In this document: in pieces, positions 27,175 to 39,300 of the stretch
Layout of the letters: every line of letters starts with the position of its first letter
How positions within the stretch are numbered: the stretch's first letter is position 1
From: Pieris napi
Lineage: Eukaryota > Arthropoda > Insecta > Lepidoptera > Pieridae
Assembly: GCF_905475465.1 (NCBI RefSeq)
Contig: NC_062237.1
Location: forward strand, 10,030,501 to 10,094,500
Direction: 5' to 3'
Length of the DNA: 64,000 bases
Program-made: the position numbers and the translations under genes
The notes under the pieces: generated by a model
The model's database searches: none
What the model saw: only the letters and a program-made list of their open reading frames with translations
What the model was told of the DNA's origin: nothing

Positions 27175-29525
27175 TATAATTTTATTTTTAACATTATGTA
27201 TTCATTTTATATCAAGATTAAATTATCTATTTATAATGAATAGTAGATAAATATCGATTTAAGTACAATAGAGTCTGGTTTCGAAATGTAAATCAATAAC
27301 TTTCTAATAATATAATCTTACGTCTAAGCTTCTGCAATGTATTTTTTTTTACGCTCGATTTGTGGATCGTTTGTTAAATCATCACTTTTATTACTGTTAC
27401 TCACTAAATTCCATATCGATAGCAATCCCGATTTCAAGTTTTGTACAGCGCGATCCCAGTTGCGTCATTAGCGTTACGGATGTTAAAGGAACTAGTACAT
27501 GAGAATCACATGCAAAAATTTCTGGATTGGTATCGCTATTGGGAGTTACAAAGTACTCGCACCGACTATAACACCAAAAATCTTCAAATATAATTTCATA
27601 AATTTTATCAAAATAAGTAGAATTAAATAGTGAAGAAAAAAAAACAACAGTGTTTTTATTTACTATATTAATTTCACATTATTGGAAACAGATGTAGTTA
27701 GTAGAACAGCGAGCAAAAATCATATTTTAATCTCAAAATCGTGCCGTGTTCTATTAATTGGCCATCCGTGTAAATACCTGAAAAAAAAACATGTCACTTA
27801 TGAAAGGACCAAGGTATATACCTTTAACAAGTAAGAATTATGTGTTTCATTTGAAAATATAAATTAACAGTAAGTTATGTGTGAAAGTGTGAATATGTTT
27901 TTACCAGCCACAGATCTTTATTAATATCATATAATTACGTCCTTAAGCTATTTATATCTATACACTACTAATAATCATAGAATAAAAATATTCTTAAATT
28001 TTCAAAACTAACAAGCTATAATATAATAACTGCCACCACCTAAACTATATTTATAATAAGATTTTTAACTTAGACAATTTCTTAACAAAAAAAAAAAGGT
28101 TCCAAATAGATCATGGTTCCGTTTTTTGCATTAAATGCATTAATGTAGGTAGTAAAAGTAATTTCTTGTATAATTCACTTAAGCTGTCTTTGCTTGCAGC
28201 AATCTATAAGGGTTTACCTCTAAGGTGTTGGAGCAAGCATAGCTGCGGCAGTCAGTTTAGATATAATGCTGCCAGCAACAACATTGCCATAGTAGGCCTG
28301 GGCCACTGCTGCACTAGACCCAGCCACAATTCCTGTGCTGCTAAATCCCAGCAAAGGTGCTATGAGAGGGGTAGCAAATCCAGCTGTCCCATAAATAGCA
28401 GCCGCTCCAACCAAATTCACAGCCAAAGCACAAAGGAGCCCCATGATTAGTTAACTGTAAGAGCATAATTTAATATAGGCTAAATATTCCAAACAAAGGA
28501 TTATAAGTTGTATTATATATAAATACAACTTACAACTTCCTTTTTATACTAGGTACTTAATATATAGTTGCAAGTATAACATAGACAAAGAACTTTATGT
28601 GTTGAACTGTTGAGTACTAATAAATAAAGAAAGATTTCTAAGGTACTTGTACCTTACCTTACCCTGTCTAATTACAGGAAAATACTAAACTTTACAGTCT
28701 ATAAATGCGTTTTCTATTGGCTTTCCTATTCGCTATCGACTTGATCGAGTGTTGTGCTGTTGTCACAGCACAGGCTGTTAAAAACAAATAACTACTACAC
28801 ACATCATTATTCATTACTAATAATAAAAATAATAATTAGTTCACTGATGTTAAATAATATTTAACATTGGTAGACTTTACCTGATACCTACTTTTGGTAA
28901 ATAGTGCGCAATCGAGGTCTTGCCTTCTTAATTGAAATCCAAATTCTTTCTTGGTAAGAGGTGACTTTTGATTAGTAAATACGTATATGCACGGAGCAGC
29001 TCACAAAGTACAATGATATCAGATATGATTAAAATTTGAATTTAAATAGGCAGCGCTGCGCAGATACGAATCAAAAAAATCACAACACAGGCTTATAAAA
29101 TATAAACTCCTCATTTAACGTTACAAAATTCAAAAATTAATTCAAGACAAAATTTAAACAAAAAACCAGTCTGCAACAATCTTCAAGCCTTAGGATGCTA
29201 ATCATTCAACAATATAATAACATCAATATAATCGAGTTAATACGTAGTATTGAAATCTTTCTCTAGATGAATTGAGGAAGAATGAATTTTTCACAATTAC
29301 ATATAAAGAATATTTCAGTATGTATTGTTGGAATATTATTTAAATATCGTTACTATATTTCCCCCTAACATTGGTAACATTTGAAATCTGGTCATACTTT
29401 ATATATATTTTATACAACGGTAACTCCCCATATAAAAGACTAGGGATTTAGGGAACACTAAAAATAATGCAAAATGTAAACAAGAATGCGTCATTCCACA
29501 GAACACATTTTGCTTATGTGCATGC
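27175..29525. repeat. Tandem duplication, unit 2 (contains IFI27-like gene B)
   Basis: Collinear with 23420-26345. Its part from 27717 onward forms the left arm of the palindrome. Confidence 0.8.
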
Positions 29526-30177
29526 CGGCTTCAAATTTCAGACTTAGTCTGTGCCGTTCATGTATCTATCAGTGTGAGTATCTGAGAAAACGAAAATGGT
29601 AACGATTTTAAAACCGGTCGCCCGAATTTGATGATACTGATTATGCAGGTGTCTCGGGGGCCCTTGATTGGAACACCTCCAAGTGATTTTTGCTGCCGGA
29701 AATGTGTCTAAGTATTAAAAAAATTAAAGTTTTGTGTAATGTATTGAAATTTGTAAACAATCCGACAATTTCTACTTTTCTATTGGTTACAATCTCATCT
29801 CTTATAACGTTCTTTAGCATCTTATTATGTTCTTTAGCATCGCAGTTTCCCTCCCTCCCAGAAGCATATAAGGCATTAAAAACCTGAATCTTTGAACTTT
29901 TATATCACCTCTCTTCATCAAAATGGTCCTATTTGATTATATTCATATCCAATCTCCCTAAGTATGTCTGTAAAATATATATTAAAATATATCATGTTAC
30001 TCAATCGATAGCTTAGTCATTCATCATCATCATCAGTCTAAACTCTGATTTAGGATTTCTGTTGAGTCTTCTATCATATCCTTATTAATTAGCATATGCC
30101 TTGTAAATGCCTTCTGATAACAGTGTAATGTGCCCGACAAAAATGTTTTGAGAATAAATGTGGGAGAGAAATTCTCG
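27717..30177. repeat. Palindrome left arm
   Basis: Pairs with 30510-32970 in inverse orientation. From about 28220 inward, paired coordinates sum to 60687 at every point checked (for example 28444 with 32243, 29690 with 30997, 30033 with 30654), so this part has almost no net indels. The inner part (28800-30177) looks nearly identical between arms; the outer part (27717-28790) differs at several percent with small indels. Confidence 0.92.
28220..28444 (-). CDS. IFI27/IFI6-like small membrane protein, copy B
   Basis: 74 aa. Differs from copy A at Ile28 for Val, GSSAAVAQAYYGNVVAGS for GSTAAVAQSYYGNLVAGS, and Ala for Val near the C-terminus; all conservative. Same acceptor tcttacag before the ATG. 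The nearby polyadenylation word seen after copy A is not conserved here. Intact frame; part of the palindrome left arm. Confidence 0.73.
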   Translation of the reverse strand: MGLLCALAVNLVGAAAIYGTAGFATPLIAPLLGFSSTGIVAGSSAAVAQAYYGNVVAGSIISKLTAAAMLAPTP

Positions 30178-30311
30178 GTCCTTCGGGGCCCCCTGAGAAT
30201 GGGGGCCCTGGGCACGGGCCCTGTGTGCCCTTATGGTGAAGACGGTATTGGGCGTGACTCGGGATACAATAAGCGACGCCATGACAGTGCTACGAATAGA
30301 CTTAAGACACA
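29839..30311. repeat. Arm/spacer segment, source of the third copy
   Basis: Repeated in direct orientation at 32974-33446 (constant offset 3135) and, up to 30177, inverted at 30510-30848. It contains GGGCCC-rich 'gggggccctgggcacgggcc'. Confidence 0.9.
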
Positions 30312-30509
30312 CATTAACGCTCACACTTTTCGGTAGTCAACGGCAAATGCATTTAATTTGATTCACCTGTGTGTGCCCAGTAGAAATGTTTGTATTGTAT
30401 AATAAGTTGTTATATTTGCTTATTTTTTATGTTGCAACATGTTGCATAGTATAAATATAAAAATGAACATAAAAAGTTATTATCACATAATGAATGAATA
30501 TAAAAAGGA
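30178..30509. other. Palindrome spacer
   Basis: 332 bp between the arms. Its first about 130 bp recur at 33313-33446; the rest (about 30312-30509) occurs nowhere else in the window. Confidence 0.85.
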
Positions 30510-32970
30510 CGAGAATTTCTCTCCCACATTTATTCTCAAAACATTTTTGTCGGGCACATTACACTATTATCAGAAGGTATTTACAAGGCATATGCTAATT
30601 AATAAGGATATGATAGAAGACTCAACAGAAATCCTAAATCAGAGTTTAGACTGATGATGATGATGAATGACTAAGCTATCGATTGAGTAACATGATATAT
30701 TTTAATATATATTTTACAGACATACTTAGGGAGATTGGATATGAATATAATCAAATAGGACCATTTTGATGAAGAGAGGTGATATAAAAGTTCAAAGATT
30801 CAGGTTTTTAATGCCTTATATGCTTCTGGGAGGGAGGGAAACTGCGATGCTAAAGAACATAATAAGATGCTAAAGAACGTTATAAGAGATGAGATTGTAA
30901 CCAATAGAAAAGTAGAAATTGTCGGATTGTTTACAAATTTCAATACATTACACAAAACTTTAATTTTTTTAATACTTAGACGCATTTCCGGCAGCAAAAA
31001 CCACTTGGAGGTGTTCCAATCAAGGGCCCCCGAGACACCTGCATAATCAGTATCATCAAATTCGGGCGACCGGTTTTAAAATCGTTACCATTTTCGTTTT
31101 CTCAGATACTCACACTGATAGATACATGAACGGCACAGACTAAGTCTGAAATTTGAAGCCGGCATGCACATAAGCAAAATGTGTTCTGTGGAATGACGCA
31201 TTCTTGTTTACATTTTGCATTATTTTTAGTGTTCCCTAAATCCCTAGTCTTTTATATGGGGAGTTACCGTTGTATAAAATATATATAAAGTATGACCAGA
31301 TTTCAAATGTTACCAATGTTAGGGGGAAATATAGTAACGATATTTAAATAATATTCCAACAATACATACTGAAATATTCTTTATATGTAATTGTGAAAAA
31401 TTCATTCTTCCTCAATTCATCTAGAGAAAGATTTCAATACTACGTATTAACTCGATTATATTGATGTTATTATATTGTTGAATGATTAGCATCCTAAGGC
31501 TTGAAGATTGTTGCAGACTGGTTTTTTGTTTAAATTTTGTCTTGAATTAATTTTTGAATTTTGTAACGTTAAATGAGGAGTTTATATTTTATAAGCCTGT
31601 GTTGTGATTTTTTTGATTCGTATCTGCGCAGCGCTGCCTATTTAAATTCAAATTTTAATCATATCTGATATCATTGTACTTTGTGAGCTGCTCCGTGCAT
31701 ATACGTATTTACTAATCAAAAGTCACCTCTTACCAAGAAAGAATTTGGATTTCAATTAAGAAGGCAAGACCTCGATTGCGCACTATTTACCAAAAGTAAG
31801 TATCAGGTAAAGTCTACCAATGTTAAATATTATTTAACATCAGTGAACTAATTATTATTTTTATTATTAGTAATGAATAATGATGTGTGTAGTAGTTATT
31901 TGTTTTTAACAGCCTGTGCTGTGACAACAGCACAACACTCAATCAAGTCGATAGCGATTAGGAAAGTCAATAGAAAACGCTTTTATAGACTATTAAGTTT
32001 AGTATTTTCCTGTAAGAAGACAGGGTAAGGTAAGGTACAAGTACCTTAGAAATCTTTCTTTATTAATTAGTACTCAACAGTTCAACACATAAAGTTCTTT
32101 GTCTATGTTATACTTGCAACTATATATTAAGTACCTAGTATAAAAAGGAAGTTGTAAGTTGTATTTATATATAATACAACTTATAATCCTTTGTTTGGAA
32201 TATTTAGCCTATATTAAATTATGCTCTTACAGTTAACTTATCATGGGGCTCCTTTGTGCTTTGGCTGTGAATTTGGTTGGAGCGGCTGCTATTTATGGGA
32301 CAGCTGGATTTGCTACCCCTCTCATAGCACCTTTGCTGGGATTTAGCAGCACAGGAATTGTTGCTGGGTCTACTGCAGCAGTGGCCCAGTCCTACTATGG
32401 AAATCTTGTTGCTGGTAGCATTATATCTAAACTGACTGCCGCAGTTATGCTTGCACCGACACCTTAGAGGTAAACCCTTATAAATTGCTGCAAGCAAAGA
32501 CAGTTTAAGTGAATTATACAAGACATTACTTTTACTACCTACATTAATGCATTTAATGCAAAAAACCGAATCATGATCTATTTGGAACCTTCTTTATTTT
32601 GTTAAGAAATTGTCTAAGTTAAAAATCTTATAATAAATAAAGTGTAGGTGGTGGAAGTTATTATATTATAGCTTGTTTGTTATGAAAATTTAAGAATATT
32701 TTTTTTCATATCTCTGAATTTAGTAGTTTATAGATATAAATAGCTTAAGAATGTAATGATATGATATTAATAAAGATCTGTGGCTGATAAAAACATATTC
32801 ACACTTTCACAGATAACTTACTGTTAATTTGTATTTTCAAATGAAACACATAATTCTTACTTGTTACCTTGGTCCTTTCATAAGTGACATGTTATTTTTT
32901 TTTCAGGTATTTACACGGATGGCCAAATAGAACACGGCACGATTTTGAGATTAAAATATGATTTTTATCT
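30510..32970. repeat. Palindrome right arm
   Basis: Inverse of 27717-30177, carrying IFI27-like copy C on plus. It ends where sequence switches to an 8-nt filler and then to a direct copy of 29839 onward. Confidence 0.92.
32243..32467 (+). CDS. IFI27/IFI6-like small membrane protein, copy C (inverted)
   Basis: 74 aa, intact. The first half matches copy B (Ile28), while GSTAAVAQSYYGNLVAGS and the C-terminal AAVML match copy A. At DNA level at least seven A-type bases lie within about 105 bp, against only scattered differences in the flanks. AATAAATAAA lies about 165 bp past the stop, a signal not evident after copy B. Acceptor tcttacag is conserved; the ATG context differs from A and B by one base (ttatcATG). 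Confidence 0.75.
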   Translation: MGLLCALAVNLVGAAAIYGTAGFATPLIAPLLGFSSTGIVAGSTAAVAQSYYGNLVAGSIISKLTAAVMLAPTP

Positions 32971-32973
32971 CAA

Positions 32974-33446
32974 ATCGCAGTTTCCCTCCCTCCCAGAAGC
33001 ATATAAGGCATTAAAAACCTGAATCTTTGAACTTTTATATCACCTCTCGTCATCAAAATGGTCCTATTTGATTATATTCATATCCTATCTCCCTAAGTAT
33101 GTCTGTAAAATATATATTAAAATATATCATGTTACTCAATCGATAGCTTAGTCATTCATCATCATCATCAGTCTAAACTCTGATTTAGGATTTCTGTTGA
33201 GTCTTCTATCATATCCTTATTAATTAGCATATGCCTTGTAAATACCTTCCGATAACAGTGTAATGTGCCCGACAAAAATGTTTTGAGAATAAATGTGGGA
33301 GAGAAATTCTCGGTCCTTCGGGGCCCCCTGAGAATGGGGGCCCTGGGCACGGGCCCTGTGTGCCCTTATGGTGAAGACGGTATTGGGCGTGACTCGGGAT
33401 ACAATAAGCGACGCCATGACAGTGCTACGAAAAGACTTAAGACACA
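32974..33446. repeat. Third copy of the arm/spacer segment (direct)
   Basis: Matches 29839-30311 with few substitutions and no net indel. It joins the right arm through the filler ATCTCAA at 32967-32973. Confidence 0.9.
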
Positions 33447-33459
33447 TAACTATAAAAAT

Positions 33460-34260
33460 AAGCAACAACAGGACCAAAATCAACAGAGGTGTGCCCTTAT
33501 TTAAATAAAAAATAACTATGAAACATTTTTTATTTTACTACCTGTCTGTTTAATATAAATCAATTCCTAACTATAAGTAGGTATAGGTCATTCATATAGG
33601 CAAGAAAAACTTAAGCAACAACAACAACAGGACCAAAATCAACAGAGGTGTGCCCTTATTTAAATAAAAAATAACTATGAAACATTTTTTATTTTACTAC
33701 CTGTCTGTTTAATATAAATCAATTCCTAACTATAAGTAGGTATAGGTCATTCATATAGGCAAGAAAAACTTAAGCAACAACAACAACAGGACCAAAATCA
33801 ACAGAGGTGTGCCCTTATTTAAATAAAAAATAACTATGAAACATTTTTTATTTTACTACCTGTCTGTTTAATATAAATCAATTCCTAACTATTAGTAGGT
33901 ATAGGTCATTCTTATAGGCAAGAAAAACTTAAGCAACAACAACAGGACCAATATCAACAGAGGTGTGCCCTTATTTAAATAAAAAATAACTATGACTGAA
34001 ACATTTTTATTTTACTACCTGTCTGTTTAATATAAATCAATTCCTAACTATTAGTATAGGTCGGTTATCGAAAGCTGGCGGGTTCACAGTACTCACACTA
34101 ATGCAATTCATGATGTATTTATGATTGTATTTCAGTTTGACATCACGTCTCGCGCTTATTCACAGACACTACACAAGCACAAAGTGTAAATGTGTTGAAG
34201 CCGCCAGCTTTAGTTAACATACCTATAGGTATAGGTCATTCATGTAGGCAAGAAAAACTT
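33460..34260. repeat. Minisatellite, about 155-bp unit, four copies
   Basis: Units start at 33460, 33613, 33772 and 33931 (153, 159, 159 bp, then a unit split by a transposon and finished at 34228-34260). They begin 'aagcaacaacaacaggacca' and differ mainly in the number of CAA triplets. No coding content. Confidence 0.92.
34057..34225. mobile_element. TA-duplicating MITE inside the fourth minisatellite unit
   Basis: 169 bp from TAGGTCGGTTATCGAAAGCT to the mirror of TAGGTATGTTAACTAAAGCT. The interrupted unit shows the original single TA, giving a clean empty-site comparison with units 1-3. It shares about 80 bp at one end and 50 bp at the other with 15255-15917. Confidence 0.88.
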
Positions 34261-35180
34261 GACACGTGACAAAGCATGAGTTAGTTATACTGTAAACTAA
34301 ACTACACTAAACTCACATACATACAAGAAACTAAAACAACTAAAGTAAATTCTGTAATCACGTAAACGAATGTCAAGGTTTTTACGCACTACCTAATATT
34401 ATTGTTAGATATAAAACTAATACTATATTGTGTATTATTTTATTCGTACATTATATTTAGATCAAAAACAGTCTCCGACGAAATGAACTCTATAGATGCG
34501 CACTATAGATCTCACCCTATGAGTATTGAGATCTATTAATCTGTGACCGTCTTGTGTGCGGGCGGTATAAAAATCAATTAATTATTGTCACAGTGGTTAT
34601 TTCTATAAAAATCTTAAAATCAAAATTTTAATAATTTTGAAAAGTTCAAATTGATTAGAGAAATGAATGATTTAAGGTGATGCAAACCTTAAAAAACGTA
34701 AGCTTTTACGAATCCTTGTGTATCTATGTGGAACTTTTTACTGGTGTCATTGGTGCTTAAACAGCTGTTACACCATTTTATCTATTGGTTTCTTTCTGTA
34801 TGACATTTCTTAAAACTCGCTTTACAGTTTATCCATTATTTAAACCAATAAACCATCAAGGTTGAAACTTAATGATTGTAGAGAACACACTTGTAATACT
34901 TGTGACTAAATATCTTTAGTAGTAAAAAAGTTTAATTTCGCATCGCGCTAGTCCACTCGACTATCGACTTATGTTTTCCAAATCGACCTACTAGGTGGAG
35001 GTTCGTTAGCCATGTTATTGTCTTATAGTGTTAACTACTAAATCACTACTTAGAAGAATTATTTGCGCGTCATACTTGAAATATAATATATTTTTACTTA
35101 GATATATAAATTTAAAAAAAATGACATTTAAGATAGAAATCCATTATGCATGATTTTAATTCTATATTAACTTTTCACAG
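34261..35180. other. Intergenic DNA without identified features
   Basis: AT-rich, no coding frame or repeat recognised on either strand. Confidence 0.5.
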
Positions 35181-35184
35181 TAGC

Positions 35185-35465
35185 AGTGTTCGCCTAGTGG
35201 CTTCAGCGTGCGCCTCTCATACCTGAGGTAATAGGTTCGATCCCCGGCTGTGCACCAATGGACTTACTTTCTATGTGCGCATTTAACATTTGCTCGAACG
35301 GTGAAGGAAAACATCGTGAGGAAACCGACATGTCTTAGACCCAAAAAGTCGAAGCCGTGTGTCAGGCACTGGAAGCTGATCACCTTCTTGCCTATTAGAT
35401 TAAAAATGATCATGAAACAGATTCAGAAATCTGTGGCCAAGACCTAAAGAGGTTGTAGCGCCACT
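35185..35465 (+). mobile_element. SINE-1, most complete copy
   Basis: tRNA-like head 'cctagtggcttcagcgtgcg', box B 'ggttcgatccccggctgtgc', conserved body 'aaaacatcgtgaggaaaccg', 'gtgtgtcaggcactggaagc' and tail 'ggttgtagcgccactg'. Not a functional tRNA: there is no 3' acceptor arm. Confidence 0.8.
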
Positions 35466-35967
35466 GTTTATTTTATTAACTTTTCGACTGTCTTTTGTAG
35501 TTTACCTTTATAATTATAAAAATACACTTTTAACATATCTTATAATTATTTATTTCGTAAAAAAACTACGCACAAAGGACATGTTTTTATATTATTCTTG
35601 CATTTAAATCTTTAATCTTCAGAGACCAATATATGCGTTCATTACAATTGCATATAATATGTATTGTCCCTGCCACATGCAAACTAAAAGTAGTCGCGTA
35701 GTCTCAAAGTAAAGAAATTGAAGTTTCAGAATTCTGGCAAACAGTCTGAATGTAACACTAGCGCGGTCACGACGTTGCTATACTCATATTGCCGATAACA
35801 CTATTGCCGAGAACTTGTTATCTCTTATCAATATGATACATCATTACCTTACAAGCACCGTGATAAACGTTTATTCGCGATAAAACGATTTATATTACTC
35901 ATACAAATTAACTTTTAATAATGTTCATAGGAAATTTGTTAAAAATAGAGATTTGTGATTTAGCAAG

Positions 35968-36378
35968 ATGAGGTGTTTTTTGATTGTTTTCTTTGTGTAC
36001 ACAGTTAGTTGTGAACTATGTTCTCGTGACGAAAGATTAAATATAACTGAGGGTGTGAAGTTTGAAAATGAATCTATTATATTCGAGGATGTAGAGTATG
36101 TGAAGGGAAATTGGTTCGAATTAGAAGATGGTACATTTGGTTGTCCCTGTATTGGGCGTACTTGTTTGTGGAAATGCTGTGGGGCCGGACAGGCTTATGT
36201 CAACAGATCCTGTACGGATGTGGACATGACGGAAGTGAATCCTTTTAATCCACCTGTTTATAAAGGGGCGGAGGCAACAAGTATCAACGCATCGGCCCAA
36301 TTCTTTTATAAGTACACGCTGTCTTGTCCAAAATACCTAGTTGGTGCTAGAAATAACGAGTTTACTTATATACAGAAG
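35968..36378 (+). CDS. Mth-like exon 1 (signal peptide and ectodomain)
   Basis: 137 codons from ATG (35968) to CAGAAG|GTAATT, phase 0. MRCFLIVFFVYTVSC is a signal peptide. The open frame runs 108 bp into the intron and must be trimmed here so that YIQK joins NGTLYE. Confidence 0.9.
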
Positions 36379-39300
36379 GTAATTGTAATTAATTATCCTA
36401 ATTATATGAATTGTTATATTTACAGATCATGGATGTGGTACGTTGTTGATGGTTATATCGTTATCTATTATTTTTCATGGTCATGATCTTTGTTCAATTC
36501 ATTTAGTTTTTCGTAAAAACTACTGAAGCTACGTAATTCTTTGCAAACGAGCTTGTAGTATAGTTAGTAATAGTAAACACATAACATTATTCAGTTTATA
36601 GATACGAATAATATATGTTTAATATTCGTAAACACCTTATCTAATCTTAATATACAAAACAAAGTCGGGTTTGTTCGAACGCTTATAACTCGAGAACGGC
36701 TGGAACGATTTTCGATTTGTTGTATTTGTCTCCGTCGCGAATAGCAGAATAATTATATTTTGAAAATTGACAAAAACAAATAGGTAATACAAAATGTTTA
36801 TTTGTTTCGTATTTGTCAAACATTTTATGTTTTTTCCGTGGAAACGCTCTTCCCCTCTCAAATTAAAGAACGTGTACAATGGCGTTTTTAAAAAATATAG
36901 AATGAGTAATTAAAATGGATTGACATACGTATGTATATATATATATACTGGTTTTCAAATATTTATGGGTCTGTTCAGACGTTTATTTCTTTATCTGTTA
37001 ATATCTTAATAAAGCAGTCAAATTAGAACTTATTTTGTATTCAATGTATTACTTGCATAAAACCTTAAATTAAGTTCAGCTTATCTGTAACACGACATTC
37101 ATTGTTAGACGTTACGGAGTTCGCCCAGTTAATAAAGGGTTTTTCAACAAGAACTTTGTTTTCTAAAACAAAATAAAACAAAGAATTTAGAGGAAAATGA
37201 ATAAAATTTTTATTGTATTACAAAGAGAAAAGTTTGGCAATTATGAATGAAAAATGATATCTGGCAAATGTCCACCACGACCACGCTGACAGATGTTGAT
37301 TCTTTCATCAAAATTTTTAATCACTTTTTGGCAAAATGGAGGGTCTATTTCGTTAATGACATCACGGATTTTGAGTTTTAAGGCTGCAATCGATTCGATT
37401 GGCTCCGTATAGACTCTGTCTTTAACATAGCCCCACAAAAAATAATCCAGTGGTGTTAAATCACACGATCTGGCTGGCCACTTAACAGCTGAATTTCGCG
37501 AAATTATGCGCTCGGGAAATTTGGTTTGCAATAAATTGATCGTTTCATTGGCTGTGTGACATGTGGCACCGTCCTGTTGAAACCACATTTCAGTGATATC
37601 CATGTCATCAATAATAGGCCAAAATTTAGTGGTTAACATCTCGCGATACCGTGATCCATTGACTGTTACCGCATTTCCAGCCTCATCTTCGAAAAAAAAC
37701 GGCCCAATCACGCCTCCAGACCACATAGTGCACCACACAGTAACACGTTGAGTATGCAAAGCCTTCTCAATAATTGCTTTAGGATTTTCAGAAGCCCAAA
37801 TGCGACAATTTTGCTTGTTGACGTACCCTGACAAATGAAAATGGGCTTCGTCTGAAAAAAAGATTTTTTCAGAAAAACCAGCAGGTTGTTCCTGAATGAA
37901 CTGAGCGAATCTGCGGCGATTTGAATGGTCGATCAGCTTTAATTCCTGCACCAGTTGAATCTTGTAAGGCTTCAAAGCCAAATCCTTTCGCAAAATTCGC
38001 CATGTTGTGCTTTTGGATAACCCCAATTGTTGAGAACGTCGTGAAATTGACAAATTTTGATCTTCTTCAACACTGTGGCTCACGGCGGCGATGTTTTCTG
38101 TTGAACGACCCGGTCGAACACGTGTTGGTGTTGGCACATTTTGTACCGAGCCTGTCGACTCAAATTTCGCGACCAAATTCTTAACAGCGGTCTCAGAAGG
38201 ACGATTATGCTGGCCGAAAATATCACGAATTTTACGAAATGTAACTTTAACAGAACCACCATTTTTATAGTGGATTTGAATTATTTTAATGCGATTTTCG
38301 AGCGAAATTGAATTCATTGTAATAATTGCCAAAGCACCTGCTACGAATACCGCCAAAAACTAAATGTCAAAACTATCACGTTCTCGGTGTTGCCACAATT
38401 GAAAAACAAACTTCTTGTTGAAATACCCTTTATAAATCAAAGAGAATAATTATAAGCCTAAACAGGTACATTTACACAACTTATTAGCAAAGACGATATT
38501 TTCAGGTTGTCTAAAGGATATTTGTGTGGATACTCGTAATATAATTGCGTTAATGTGTAGCTTAGGATAAGTCGAGGCTCAGATAGAACTATGACTCTGG
38601 TATGTCAGAAATATATAGGATTTGCCCTACAGGAATCGCACTTAGCTTAAGTCTCGACTCTGAATCTTACCCTCATAGCCATAGGCATTTTAAAATAAAG
38701 AAATACTGCTCTTCTCTAGGCAGGTGCTCCCAGATACCAGCTTCTTCCTTTTAACGAAACTCAGCGAAGGGCTTATAGAATTGTCAATCTCCAATGTAAT
38801 ACTGATTGACTTGATTTGACGACTCATTGGTCTAGTGGTTAGTACCCCTGACTGCGAATCCATGGGTCCCAGGTTCGATTCCCGGCTGAGACGAACATCG
38901 ATGTGATGAGCATTTGGTGTTGTGCTTAGGTCTTGGGTGTTCAAATATGTATTTATATGTCAATCTATCTATAATATGTATGTATATCCGTTGCCTAGTA
39001 CCCATAACACAAGCTTCACCAGCTTAGCATGGGACTAGGTCAATTGGTGTGAATTGTCTTTAAAAAAAAAAAATCTTTCTCTCTACGCAGAGATTTATGT
39101 TTTTATAAACTGTACTATGGACAGTGTTCCTAAGAGTGGTTTGGGTATTAACTCCAGATCACATCGGCTTCACCTTGATGGCTGGAAGTCTTCCGCTTTA
39201 CTTGGCCTATTCGGCGAACTAGCGAAATGTGGAATCGACTCCCAGTGGAGATCATCCCTGGGAGATACGACCCAATTGTTTAAAAAGAGAGCATACTCCT

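Noticed and set aside
30033..30324. Frames of 60-79 codons repeated at 30085, 30439, 33168 and 33220
   Set aside because: They recur only because the DNA segment is repeated. No start context, no domain, several overlapping frames.
33460..34260. CRISPR-like array
   Set aside because: The repeats are contiguous 153-159 bp units without spacers in a eukaryotic genome: a minisatellite.
35185..35270. tRNA gene
   Set aside because: Box A and B-like words belong to a SINE head repeated many times; no acceptor stem or complete cloverleaf. The same holds for 38818 and 46861.
36379..36486. Extension of Mth-like exon 1 to the in-frame stop at 36484
   Set aside because: A good donor at 36379 restores the ectodomain into exon 2 in phase; read-through would give a 172-aa protein without membrane helices. 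A short secreted isoform by intron retention cannot be excluded.
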